Source of the DNA: Chloroflexota bacterium
GTDB taxonomy: Bacteria; Chloroflexota; Anaerolineae; UBA4142
DNA length: 64,000 bases
Direction: 5' to 3'
Assembly (NCBI GenBank): GCA_016219275.1
Contig: JACRBM010000060.1
Coordinates: 1 to 64,000 of the forward strand
A model generated the notes under the pieces. That model ran no database searches. It was not told where the DNA came from and was given only the letters and a program-made list of their open reading frames with translations. Position numbers and translations under genes: made by a program. Shown piece by piece: positions 42,718-51,645 of this stretch (within the stretch, counting starts at the first letter, position 1; each line of letters begins with the position of its first letter).

Positions 42718-42757
42718 GAGACCTGACCGGTTTTCGCGAAGCGAACCGGTCAGGTCT
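42718..42757. repeat. Inverted repeat with AGACCTGACCGGTT arms
   Basis: The arm sequence is the same as in the repeat at 37736-37769, with a longer loop containing TTCGCGAA. It lies between the gamma-glutamyltransferase and RraA-family genes. No U-tract follows on the minus strand. Confidence 0.75.
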
Positions 42758-42766
42758 TCTGACGCT

Positions 42767-44446
42767 CTAGAATCCGGCGGCGACGCCGGTTGTAAAAAGA
42801 TCAACGCCGCCGCGAAACTCAGTGCCGTCGAATGTAATCGCGGCAGGATTGCCGGACAAGCGGGGCCAAATTGTTGTTTCTTGCGCGTCGAGCTGATGTC
42901 CGCGCGCGACAAGTTCAGCAATCACTTGCGCGCCGAACGCGCGATCGATCAACACGGTCTGCCCGGCGGGGTCAATGAACGGACTGCCGCACGCGGCTTG
43001 CGGTCCCATTCCAAAATCAATCAGGTTCAACATCACTTGTGTGACCGTGTCGATGATTTTGCGTCCGCCCGGCGCGCCCGCAAGCGCAATGGGTTTGCCA
43101 TCGCGGCGAACGATGACGTGCGCCATGCTCGATAGTGGACGCTTGCCTGGCGCAATCGAATTCGGCTGACCTGGACGTGGATCGAACAACACCATCGCGT
43201 TGTTGAGCAAAATGCCCGTGCCCGGCACTGCGACGCCTGAACCGTACGAGCCATTCACGGTTTGGGTCAGAGCGACGACATTGCCGTGATTGTCCCACGC
43301 CGAAAGAAATGTCGTGCAACTCTCCGCGCTGGGTTGATAACCGGTCGCGCCCGGCTTGATCGGCTCGTACGTCCCGAGCGCTTGATCACCGATGACCTTG
43401 CAACGTTCGGCGGCAAATTCACGCGAGGCGAGCGCGCGTGAGATCGTCGAAGGTTCGTTCGCTTGCTCATCTGCGAGAAATGCCATTCGGTCCGCCAGCG
43501 ATAATTTGCACGCCTCAATCAAGCGATGCACGTACGCCGCGCTGGCGTGACCCAGTTCCTTGAGATTCCATGGTTCGAGCATGTGTGCGATTTCGGCGAT
43601 GGTTGGTCCACCGGTTGCGCCCGGCAGCAACAACAATTCCAGACCACGATAATCGGTCTTGAGCGGCTCTTTCACAAGCGCGCGATAGTTGGCTAGGTCG
43701 TCGAGCGAAATGCCATAGCCGCCGGACTGAAGTTCGGCGACGATTTTCTGCGCGAGGTCGCCTTGATAAAACGCGCGTGCGCCCTCGACGCTGATTTTTT
43801 CGAGCGTGTTTGCGAGATCGGGATTACGAAAGTACAATGGCTTGTCGCCCATCGGCACGAAAGGCATTCCATTGTTCAGAAATAATCGCGACGCTTCGGC
43901 ATTCCGTTTCAGAATGCCCATGCCAATCGCGCTGGAGAGCGTATCGTGAAATGTGACGGCGATGCCATCACGCGCGAGTCTAATCGCCGGTGCGATGATT
44001 TCAGCGCGTGGCAGTGTGCCCCAGTGTTCGAGCGCGAGTAACGCGCCGGCGACCGCGCCTGGAATTCCGACCGCGCGATGACCGACCGCATTTGCGTTAT
44101 CTTTCACGCCGGTAAAACCCAGCTTGTCGGCTTTGAATTCCGGCGTCAGTTCGTACAGGTCGGGTGTTGCGCCGGATGGCGCGCACGGAAAGAAATCGAC
44201 GACGTAATTCTCGCCGTTCGCGAGCGCAATGGTCATGAATCCGCCGCCGCCGATGCCGGTCATGCGTGGCTCGATGGTGTTGATCGCAAATGCCATCGCG
44301 ACCGCCGCATCAATCGCGTTGCCGCCGCGCTGCAAAATCGCGATGCCGATTTCGGCAACCACCGGATGCTTGGCAGTGACCATTCCGTTTTTTGCGACAA
44401 CTTCGGTTCGCACGATACTTGATTGCGTCATTTCAAACTGTGGCAT
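42767..44446 (-). CDS. Gamma-glutamyltransferase-family Ntn hydrolase
   Basis: A 559-residue Ntn-type hydrolase made as one chain that cuts itself before a catalytic Thr. The N-terminal RGGNAIDAAVAMAFAINTIEPRMTGIGGGGFM and the processing site ESCTTFLSAWDNHGN are visible; the first Thr of TTFLS (about residue 378) should be the new N-terminus of the small subunit. LTQTVNGSYGSGV and LAGAPGGRKIIDTVTQVMLNLIDFGM follow. There is no signal peptide, unlike secreted E. coli Ggt, so it would act on imported gamma-glutamyl compounds. The third of three close ATGs (44446) is best placed after GGAG. It is downstream of the peptide-type permeases. Confidence 0.9.
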   Translation of the reverse strand: MPQFEMTQSSIVRTEVVAKNGMVTAKHPVVAEIGIAILQRGGNAIDAAVAMAFAINTIEPRMTGIGGGGFMTIALANGENYVVDFFPCAPSGATPDLYELTPEFKADKLGFTGVKDNANAVGHRAVGIPGAVAGALLALEHWGTLPRAEIIAPAIRLARDGIAVTFHDTLSSAIGMGILKRNAEASRLFLNNGMPFVPMGDKPLYFRNPDLANTLEKISVEGARAFYQGDLAQKIVAELQSGGYGISLDDLANYRALVKEPLKTDYRGLELLLLPGATGGPTIAEIAHMLEPWNLKELGHASAAYVHRLIEACKLSLADRMAFLADEQANEPSTISRALASREFAAERCKVIGDQALGTYEPIKPGATGYQPSAESCTTFLSAWDNHGNVVALTQTVNGSYGSGVAVPGTGILLNNAMVLFDPRPGQPNSIAPGKRPLSSMAHVIVRRDGKPIALAGAPGGRKIIDTVTQVMLNLIDFGMGPQAACGSPFIDPAGQTVLIDRAFGAQVIAELVARGHQLDAQETTIWPRLSGNPAAITFDGTEFRGGVDLFTTGVAAGF

Positions 44447-44458
44447 TGACATCTCCAT

Positions 44459-45325
44459 TTATCGTTTCAATCGCGGGTCAAGCCAATCGCGCAGACCATC
44501 CACCGACAGATTGAATCCGACGACGAGGATCGCGAGAACGAGCGAGGGCCAGATCAACATCCAAGGTTGATTGTAGAGATAACCACGCGCGGTGCTGACC
44601 ATAATTCCGAGCGTTGGTTCCGGCGGCGGCGCGCCCAGCCCGACGAAACTCAAACTCGATTCGATCAACACGACTCGCCCTAGCATCAACGCGAGTTCGG
44701 TGAACAGCGGCGTCGAGACATTTGGGAGAATGTGTTTGAACAAGATGCGCCGCTCGCGCGCGCCAATCGAATGCGCGGCTTCGACGTAATCGCGTTGACC
44801 TTCCGCGAGTGTGCTCGCATGGATGATCCGTCCAAAGTTCGGCGCGACGAGGAGCGACAACACGATGATGAGATTCGTGATGCTGCCGCCGATGAAACTG
44901 ACGATTGCAATCGCGACGAGAATCGCGGGAAAGACGAGAATCACATCCACCAAGCGCATCAACACTTGTTCGACCCAGCCGCGAAAATAACCCGCGCTCA
45001 ATCCGGCAAGCGTGCCGACGAACGCGCCGATCAACGTACTCGTGATCGCGACAAAGAGCGACGTGCGCAATCCGTAGACGATTCGCACCAACAAATCGCG
45101 CCCGTTCTCGTCGGTGCCTAACAAGCCACCTTGCCCAGGTCCCGCAAGTGAATTGAGCGCATTCGTTTTGAACGGGTCGCCGATATTCAACATCGGACCC
45201 AGGATGGCGACGAGCGCAAGTGGCACGACGAAACTCAAACCCAGGATCAAACGCGGATTGCGCGCCCACCAATTGATCCTGGGACGCGTTTCAACTGTAA
45301 CGGATGCGCGGGTCAAGATAGCCAT
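44459..45325 (-). CDS. Peptide-type ABC transporter permease (DppC-like)
   Basis: A 288-residue permease with PGQGGLLGTDENGRDLLVRIVYGLRTSLFVA at the first external region and the contact loop EAAHSIGARERRILFKHILPN. It overlaps the upstream DppB-like gene by 35 bases. No ATPase gene exists in this operon. Confidence 0.92.
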   Translation of the reverse strand: MAILTRASVTVETRPRINWWARNPRLILGLSFVVPLALVAILGPMLNIGDPFKTNALNSLAGPGQGGLLGTDENGRDLLVRIVYGLRTSLFVAITSTLIGAFVGTLAGLSAGYFRGWVEQVLMRLVDVILVFPAILVAIAIVSFIGGSITNLIIVLSLLVAPNFGRIIHASTLAEGQRDYVEAAHSIGARERRILFKHILPNVSTPLFTELALMLGRVVLIESSLSFVGLGAPPPEPTLGIMVSTARGYLYNQPWMLIWPSLVLAILVVGFNLSVDGLRDWLDPRLKR

Positions 45326-46235
45326 ACAAAATCTCCGTGACGAGATTGACCATCAGGAAAATGAGCGCGATGACGGCGATGACGGCTTGCACCGCCGTAT
45401 AGTCGCGCAAGCCAATCGAACCGATGAGGAGCGAACTGATGCCGGGCCAATTGAACACCGCTTCGGTGATGACCGTGCCGCCGATGAGGTTGCCAAGTTG
45501 GATGCCGAATGCGGCGATCACCGGGAGCAGTCCGTTGCGAACGACGTGGCGCGAAAGCACGACCCGATTCGGCAATCCTTTCGCGTGCGCGGTGCGAACG
45601 AAATCACGACCCAGCACGTCAAGCATCGACGCGCGCGTCATCCGAATGATACTCGCGGAGAGACCGATGATCAGCACGCTCGCCGGCATCACCAAGCTCG
45701 CGATGTGCTTGCCCGGGTCTTGCGCGAAATCGGTATAGCCCCCGCTCGGTAAAATTTTCCACAGCACGCCGAAGACGAGGATCGCCAGCGTGCCGGTGAC
45801 AAAATTCGGTACGGAAAGACCCAGCAACGCGCCGGCGGATGCAATGGCATCGCCCAAGCGATTGCGATGTGACGCGGCATACACGCCCGCCGGCAATCCG
45901 ACCAACAGCGCGCCGAGTGCGGCAATGATCGCGAGTTCGAGTGTGCGCGGCAAGCGTTTGGCAATGTCGTTCACGATGGGACGTCCGTCAATCAGCGAAA
46001 CTCCCAAATCCAAACGCGCGAATTTGGAAATCCATCGGATGTACTGATCTGAAAGTGCGTCTTCCAAGCCCATCCGTTGGCGAACGAGTTGCACTTGTTC
46101 CTGGCTGGCGTTCTCGCCAACGACGACCTGGGCTGGGTCGCCGGGGATGAGACGAATGAGGAAAAAGACCATCGTCACCACGAGCACGACGAGCACGAGC
46201 GAAATGAAAACGCGTCGAATGATGAATGGAAGCAT
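45291..46235 (-). CDS. Peptide-type ABC transporter permease (DppB-like)
   Basis: A 314-residue permease: MLPFIIRRVFISLVLVVLVVTMVFFLIRLIPGDPAQ is the typical N-terminus, AKGLPNRVVLSRHVVRNGLLPV the ATPase-contact loop and TVITEAVFNWPGISSLLIGSI the C-terminal motif. It follows the binding-protein gene after an inverted repeat. Confidence 0.92.
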   Translation of the reverse strand: MLPFIIRRVFISLVLVVLVVTMVFFLIRLIPGDPAQVVVGENASQEQVQLVRQRMGLEDALSDQYIRWISKFARLDLGVSLIDGRPIVNDIAKRLPRTLELAIIAALGALLVGLPAGVYAASHRNRLGDAIASAGALLGLSVPNFVTGTLAILVFGVLWKILPSGGYTDFAQDPGKHIASLVMPASVLIIGLSASIIRMTRASMLDVLGRDFVRTAHAKGLPNRVVLSRHVVRNGLLPVIAAFGIQLGNLIGGTVITEAVFNWPGISSLLIGSIGLRDYTAVQAVIAVIALIFLMVNLVTEILYGYLDPRIRYS

Positions 46236-46249
46236 GAATCACACCAATC

Positions 46250-46298
46250 AATGCAAAGGGGCTGGGGACGCTGTGTCCGCCAGCCCATACATTGCATT
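46250..46298. repeat. Inverted repeat between binding-protein and DppB-like genes
   Basis: AATGCA...GGGCTGG on the left and CCAGCCC...TGCATT on the right. It fills the 76-base gap. Confidence 0.65.
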
Positions 46299-46311
46299 AT
46301 GCCGCCGAAAT

Positions 46312-47928
46312 TTATTTGTCGAGCCAGACGTAGCGCAACGCGGCGTTGTTGTTGCTGACCAAGCCAGGACCCAAGCGGCGATAGCCCTTGACGTACGTAG
46401 CGGCAGCTTCGCCTTCTGCGCGCGCGACAATTGGAATGATCGAGAGTTGTTGCAGCGCGTACTGATTCAGTTCGCGGTAAATCGAAATGCGTTCCGATTC
46501 GGTGAGCGTCGCGCGACCTTTCAGTAAAAGGTCATCGTACTTGGCATCCACATACCCGGTGCGATTGCTGTAGAGCGAACCCTTGGCGAACAACTGGGTC
46601 ATATAGTTCGGATCGGGCTGGTCAATTTGGAACGACGAGGTGAGAATGTCGAACTCGCCTTTGTTGAATTTTTGACCAAAGACCGTGAAATCCACCGATT
46701 CGATTTTCGGCTTCATGCCAATCGCGACGAGTTGCTGTTGCACTAATTCAGCCGTCTGTTGCAAGAACGAGTACGTCGAAGTGGTCACGATGATAAACTC
46801 GGTCCCTTCTTTATATCCGCCTTCGGCAAGGAGTTTCTTGGCTTGCGCGACATCGAATTTGTAAGGCAAACTTTGTCCTTCGCTGTAGGACCCGACCGGC
46901 AAGAATCCGCCGGTCGTAGGCGATGCGCGTCCAAAGAAAACGGCTTTCGCGATGGCGTTCGGGTCTACCGCGCTGGCGACGGCTTGGCGCACCTTGGCGT
47001 TATCGAACGGCGGCTTGCGCGTGTTCATGTAAAGCGCCGAGATAATCGTTGGCGTCGCGTACATCTTGAACGCGGCTGTGTTTTCCAATTCGTCAAAGTT
47101 GCGCCACGGCACATAGTCAATGATGTCCACCGCGCCGGATTGCATCGCGGACACACGCGCGCGGTCGTCGGGGTACATGATGAAATCAATGCCATCGAGA
47201 TAAATCTTGTCGGCTTCCCAGTAATCGGGATTGCGACGCAGTTCGATGCGGACACCTTTTTCGCGATTCGTGTACTTGAACGGACCCGTGCCCATCATCG
47301 TGACGTTCACATCGCCACTGCTCTCCGCGAATTTCTTGCTGACGATGGAAACGGTTTCGCGCCCGAGCACAGAAAGCAACGACGCGTTCGAATCGCTCAA
47401 AGTGAGCTTCACCGTCTTGGGATCGACGACCTCCACTTTGCTAATCATTCCAAGGTCGGCTTGCCGCGTTGCGCCGTTTTTCTTGTCGAGGATGCGGTCG
47501 AAGGTGTACTTGACGTCGTCTGCGCTGAACGGTGAACCATCGTGCCACTTGACGCCATCGCGCAGAGTAAAAACGTAGGTCTTGTTGTCCGGCACTTGCC
47601 AGCTCACCGCTAGACCTGGGATGATCTTGCCGGTTTCGTCATACCGCGTCAGCGTATCATAGACCATGGTCTTGATGAACGCCGGCGCAGCGCCGTTGTG
47701 GATGTGAGGATCGAGTCCGGCGGGATCAACGGAGAGACCGTACTTGATGATGCCGCCTTTCTTCGGCGCGCTTGATGCGGCGCTCGTCGTGGGCGCAGCG
47801 CCGCTTGTCGCCGGCGTGGCATTCGATGGCTGCGCCGCTGGCGTGGAACACGCGGCGAGGAGAAATGCAAGCAAAAGTGCGACGAGCAAAACGAGCGGGG
47901 TGGGGAAGGGGCGAAACACGCGATTCAT
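46312..47928 (-). CDS. Peptide-type ABC substrate-binding lipoprotein, family 5
   Basis: A 538-residue family-5 binding protein with a signal peptide ending in LLAAC, a short linker and the signature KTYVFTLRDGVKWHDGSPFSADDVKYTFDRIL. VRQAVASAVDPNAIAKAVFFGRASP follows in the usual place. GGAGGA lies before the ATG. With the two permeases, gamma-glutamyltransferase, RraA-family and creatininase-family genes it suggests uptake and breakdown of a gamma-glutamyl peptide or related amide. Confidence 0.92.
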   Translation of the reverse strand: MNRVFRPFPTPLVLLVALLLAFLLAACSTPAAQPSNATPATSGAAPTTSAASSAPKKGGIIKYGLSVDPAGLDPHIHNGAAPAFIKTMVYDTLTRYDETGKIIPGLAVSWQVPDNKTYVFTLRDGVKWHDGSPFSADDVKYTFDRILDKKNGATRQADLGMISKVEVVDPKTVKLTLSDSNASLLSVLGRETVSIVSKKFAESSGDVNVTMMGTGPFKYTNREKGVRIELRRNPDYWEADKIYLDGIDFIMYPDDRARVSAMQSGAVDIIDYVPWRNFDELENTAAFKMYATPTIISALYMNTRKPPFDNAKVRQAVASAVDPNAIAKAVFFGRASPTTGGFLPVGSYSEGQSLPYKFDVAQAKKLLAEGGYKEGTEFIIVTTSTYSFLQQTAELVQQQLVAIGMKPKIESVDFTVFGQKFNKGEFDILTSSFQIDQPDPNYMTQLFAKGSLYSNRTGYVDAKYDDLLLKGRATLTESERISIYRELNQYALQQLSIIPIVARAEGEAAATYVKGYRRLGPGLVSNNNAALRYVWLDK

Positions 47929-47988
47929 TTTTCCTCCTGGGAGAGACAGAATTTCACTACCATACACTTTTTATGGATATGATCGGTT

Positions 47989-48420
47989 TCACTCTGGAAT
48001 AATCTCAAAGCGCGTTTTCACGTTCGCAGATTTACCCAGCATCGCGCTGATGCCGCAGTATTTCGTCTTTGAAAGATGAATGGCGTCCTCGACGGCTTTG
48101 GGCGAAACATCCTTGCCGCGCACGATATAGACCACTTCCAGATCGGTGTACATCTTGGGGTAGGTATCGCCGCCGATAACTCCTTCAACCCGGATCTCAA
48201 CTCCGCTGATAGCTTGCCGCATTTTGCAGAGGATATCCACCACGCTGATGCCGGTGCAGCTTCCCAAACTGGCGAGCAAAAGTTCCATCGGACTAGGACC
48301 GTGATTATTTCCACCGGCTTGGATGCGCGCATCCGTCCGCACGCGATGCCCCGATCCGGTGGTCGTCTCAAATTCTTTTCCTTCGATCCAGCGCACCTGT
48401 ACATGCCTCACGTCTCCCAT
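47989..48420 (-). CDS. OsmC-family peroxiredoxin-like protein
   Basis: A 143-residue OsmC/YhfA-type protein. The two redox cysteines are Cys55 in LASLGSCTGISVVDIL and Cys122 in KTKYCGISAML, as in hydroperoxide reductases of this fold. The ATG at 48420 follows AAGGAG; a TTG 15 bases upstream is less likely. It may have its own AT-rich promoter in the region shared with the plus-strand operon. Confidence 0.92.
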   Translation of the reverse strand: MGDVRHVQVRWIEGKEFETTTGSGHRVRTDARIQAGGNNHGPSPMELLLASLGSCTGISVVDILCKMRQAISGVEIRVEGVIGGDTYPKMYTDLEVVYIVRGKDVSPKAVEDAIHLSKTKYCGISAMLGKSANVKTRFEIIPE

Positions 48421-48456
48421 GTGCTCTCCTTGCAATCCCGTCTTATGATATGTTTA

Positions 48457-48535
48457 TAATATACTATGATTCGCCAACCACGTCAAGATTGACAAACCAC
48501 AGGGCTTGTAATATACTACAGACATATTATTACAA
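48457..48535. promoter_or_regulatory. Candidate operators in the osmC/family-5 binding-protein intergenic region
   Basis: TAATATACTA occurs twice, at 48457-48466 and 48509-48518, 52 bases apart (five helical turns). The second copy overlaps the -10 element, and TTGTAATA-N14-TATTACAA spans 48506-48535. The GntR/FCD regulator encoded downstream in the same operon is a natural candidate to bind here. Confidence 0.45.
48489..48517 (+). promoter_or_regulatory. Promoter of the 48.6 kb peptide-type operon
   Basis: TTGACA (48489-48494), 17-base spacer, TATACT (48512-48517), a near-consensus sigma-70-type promoter. It gives a leader of about 130 bases before the binding-protein start. Confidence 0.75.
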
Positions 48536-48653
48536 TATCTACACAGACAATCCCCTGGAGTCGGAGGAAGGAGGCAATGGATCAAGCTAAAGCGCGCAAG
48601 GAGTAACGCCGTTTATTCGTATCGTGAAAATCCGTGAGAGGGAAAGGAGAACC

Positions 48654-50513
48654 ATGACAAAGCCCAATCAATTCGCATTCGGAATCAGTCTGCTCATTCT
48701 GCTGGTCTTCTTAGCCGCGTGCGCCGCGCCGACGGCTGAGCCACCCAAGCCCACCGCTCTGCCGGCGGCTACTCAAGCACCCGTTGCAACCACCGCACCT
48801 GTCGCGACGCCTGTACCGACAACCGCCGCACCTGCCGCGACTTCGCCCGCAGCAACAACCAAGGGGTCCTGCGGAACATTGCGATTACTTTGGTGGCAGG
48901 CATCGACGATCCTCAATCCACATCTCGCATCCGGCTCGAAAGACTGGGATGCCATTCGGCTCGTGAATGAACCGTTAGCCGGACTTGACGTGAACGGAAA
49001 GCCAGACGTGCAATACGGTCTCGCGGCTGAAGTGCCCACCTTGGAAAATGGGGGCATTGCCACAGATGGATTGAGCATCACCTGGAAATTGAAGAAAAAC
49101 GTAAAGTGGTCTGACGGAACACCTTTCACCGCCGATGATGTGATCTTTACATGGCAATACGTGACGAACAAGGACACAGCGGCGAGCACCTCGACCAAAA
49201 TGAGTGAGATCAAGACCGTCGAGAAGGTGGACGACTCCACGGTCAAGGTCACATGGAACCGACCCAATCCCACGCCGTACGTCGCTTTCACCGGCGGGTA
49301 CGGGATGATCATTCAGAAAAAAGCATTCGAGAATTACACCGGCGCCAAGGCGAAGGATGCGCCGGCAAATTTGAAACCGATCGGCACGGGACCGTACATC
49401 GTCCGCGAGTTTAAGCCGAACGACGTGGTCGTCTATGATCTCAATCCGAATTATCGCGATGCCACCAAGCCGTGTTTCAAAGAAGTCATTCTGAAAGGCG
49501 GCGGCGACGCCACGAGCGCCGCGCGTGCTGTGTTGCAAACCGGCGATGCAGACTATGCCTGGAATCTGCAAGTCGAAGCCGACGTGCTCCAGAGTTTGAT
49601 GAAGGGCGGCAAGGGCAAAGTCCTCGGTTCAATGAGCGGGACGCTGGAGCGCATCGCGATTAACTTTTCCAATCCCGATTCGGCGCTCGGCGACAAGCGC
49701 AGTGAGCCGGATCTGCCGCATCCTTTCTTGACCGATTTGAAAGTGCGCCAGGCATTGGCATTGGCGGTGGATCGGCAAACCATCGGCAAAGAATTGTACG
49801 GCGATGGACTGTTGGGTGTCGCGACTTGCAATGTGGTCAATGTTCCCGAGGCGCACGTATCAACCAGCAAGCATGATGTTTGCGAGTTCAATCTTGACAA
49901 GGCGAACAAGTTGTTGGATGATGCCGGTTGGGCGAAGGGTTCCGATGGCATCCGCCAAAAAGTGGTTGATGGCAAACCGATCAAGATGAAACTCCTTTTC
50001 CAAACCGCCGACAACCCAGTGCGCCAAAAGACGATGCAGATCGTCAAACAAGGTTGGGAGAAACTGGGAATCCAGGTCGAACTAAAGGGAATCCAATCCG
50101 GAGTTTTCTTCTCCAACGATCTCGCGAATCCGGATACCTGGACCAAGTTCTTTGCGGACGTCCAACTCTACAGCCAAGGCATGAGCGCGCCGGACGATCC
50201 GATCTTTGTCGCCAATTGGACGTGTGCCCAGATCAAAACCAAAGCCGCCAACTGGACAGGCAGGAATTTGTCGCGTTGGTGCAACGCCGACTATGACAAA
50301 TTGGTTGACCAGTTGGGAAATACGGTTGACCCTGCCAAGCGTGCGACAATTTACAAGCAACTCAATGATATGCTCGTGGATAATGTGATGATGATTCCCC
50401 TGGTCGCGCGACAATTCCCGGTCATCGCCATCAGCAACAACCTGAAAGGTGTGGTTCCGGATCCTTGGGATTCAAACGATCTAGCGCACCTACCGGACTG
50501 GACGAACAAGTAG
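48654..50513 (+). CDS. Peptide-type ABC substrate-binding lipoprotein, family 5
   Basis: A 619-residue family-5 binding protein. The signal peptide ends at LAAC and a long Thr/Pro/Ala linker (about 45 residues) leads to the domain, with SITWKLKKNVKWSDGTPFTADDVIFTWQYV and VRQALALAVDRQTIGKELYGDG as signatures. The ATG at 48654 has AAGGAG seven bases upstream. It is the first gene of a plus-strand operon with two permeases, a GntR/FCD regulator and a class V aminotransferase. Confidence 0.93.
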   Translation: MTKPNQFAFGISLLILLVFLAACAAPTAEPPKPTALPAATQAPVATTAPVATPVPTTAAPAATSPAATTKGSCGTLRLLWWQASTILNPHLASGSKDWDAIRLVNEPLAGLDVNGKPDVQYGLAAEVPTLENGGIATDGLSITWKLKKNVKWSDGTPFTADDVIFTWQYVTNKDTAASTSTKMSEIKTVEKVDDSTVKVTWNRPNPTPYVAFTGGYGMIIQKKAFENYTGAKAKDAPANLKPIGTGPYIVREFKPNDVVVYDLNPNYRDATKPCFKEVILKGGGDATSAARAVLQTGDADYAWNLQVEADVLQSLMKGGKGKVLGSMSGTLERIAINFSNPDSALGDKRSEPDLPHPFLTDLKVRQALALAVDRQTIGKELYGDGLLGVATCNVVNVPEAHVSTSKHDVCEFNLDKANKLLDDAGWAKGSDGIRQKVVDGKPIKMKLLFQTADNPVRQKTMQIVKQGWEKLGIQVELKGIQSGVFFSNDLANPDTWTKFFADVQLYSQGMSAPDDPIFVANWTCAQIKTKAANWTGRNLSRWCNADYDKLVDQLGNTVDPAKRATIYKQLNDMLVDNVMMIPLVARQFPVIAISNNLKGVVPDPWDSNDLAHLPDWTNK

Positions 50514-50527
50514 GACGGTAATGGATT

Positions 50528-50565
50528 AACCCAGGGGGCAGGTGTTGCTACCCGCCTCCTGGGTT
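50528..50565. repeat. Inverted repeat between binding-protein and permease genes
   Basis: AACCCAGG(G)GGC on the left and GCC(T)CCTGGGTT on the right. No T-tract follows, so it is more likely a transcript stabiliser or a partial attenuator than a full stop. Confidence 0.65.
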
Positions 50566-50656
50566 GTCGAGCCGGTAATCTCTCGTTAAGCAATCGGGCA
50601 TTCGCTTCCAGCGCGATTGGCTTGCGACAAGATACTCTTGGAACGGAGGATGTTCG

Positions 50657-51619
50657 GTGAATCGCTACTTGGCGCGGCGCTTGCTCCTGTTTGTGCCCAC
50701 GCTCCTGGTCACGAGTCTCGTCGTTTTCCTCATCATCTCTTTCGCGCCCGGCGATCCGCTCTCTCAGTTTGCGGCGAACCCGGCGGTTCCTCCCGAAGTG
50801 TCCGCCAACTTGCGTCGTGTCCTGGGACTGGACCAGCCGTGGCCCATCCGCTATGTCAAATGGTTGACGAATCTCATCATGAATGGCGACCTGGGGTACT
50901 CGTTCAATAGCCGAATGCCAGTGAGCGCCTTGATCTTGCAGCGCCTTGGCACAACGCTCGCCGTCCTGGGCACTGCCTATTTGCTCAGTGTTGTTCTAGC
51001 CATTCCCATCGGAATCATTTCGGCGATCAAGCAGTATTCACTTTTCGATCACGTGGCGACGACGTTTGCGTTCATCGGCTTTTCGGTTCCAACTTTCTTC
51101 ACAGCCCTGTTGCTGATTTTGGTTTTTGGCGTGCAACTGCATTGGTTTCCTTGGATTTATGATTCGACGCTGCAAGTGACCGATTCAAAAGTTTTTGTGG
51201 AACTGATCCGTCAGTCCGTCCTCCCGGTGACGGTGTTGACCTTGTTCCAGACCGGCACGCTCACGCGGTATGTCCGTGCGACCGTGCTGGAAAATCTGAC
51301 CCAGGATTATGTGCGGACGGCGCGCGGTAAAGGGCTGCGCGAACTCTTAGTGATTTGGCGGCATGTCTTTCGAAATTCTCTGATCCCAATTGTCACTCTG
51401 CTCGCACTCGGTGTGCCGGCGATTTTCACGGGCGCGATTGTGACCGAGCAAATTTTTCGCGTCCCTGGGATTGGCTCTCTCCTCGTCGCGTCCATCGAGA
51501 CGAGCGACACGCCGGTGATCATGGCAATCATCTGCACTTATGCAGTGCTGGTCGTCATCTTTAACCTCATCGCCGATGTGATCTACACGTTCCTCGATCC
51601 CAGGATCAGATATGATTAG
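50657..51619 (+). CDS. Peptide-type ABC transporter permease (DppB-like)
   Basis: A 320-residue permease: RYLARRLLLFVPTLLVTSLVVFLIISFAPGDPL at the N-terminus, ARGKGLRELLVIWRHVFRNSLIPI as contact loop and IVTEQIFRVPGIGSLL near the end. The GTG start has GGAGGA upstream. Confidence 0.92.
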   Translation: MNRYLARRLLLFVPTLLVTSLVVFLIISFAPGDPLSQFAANPAVPPEVSANLRRVLGLDQPWPIRYVKWLTNLIMNGDLGYSFNSRMPVSALILQRLGTTLAVLGTAYLLSVVLAIPIGIISAIKQYSLFDHVATTFAFIGFSVPTFFTALLLILVFGVQLHWFPWIYDSTLQVTDSKVFVELIRQSVLPVTVLTLFQTGTLTRYVRATVLENLTQDYVRTARGKGLRELLVIWRHVFRNSLIPIVTLLALGVPAIFTGAIVTEQIFRVPGIGSLLVASIETSDTPVIMAIICTYAVLVVIFNLIADVIYTFLDPRIRYD

Positions 51620-51645
51620 CCAGTTCGCGTACCCAAGAGGATAAG

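Noticed and set aside
42718-42757. The AGACCTGACCGGTT inverted repeat as an intrinsic terminator
   Set aside because: The stem is strong, but no U-tract follows on the minus strand, and an identical stem occurs between co-directional genes of another operon.
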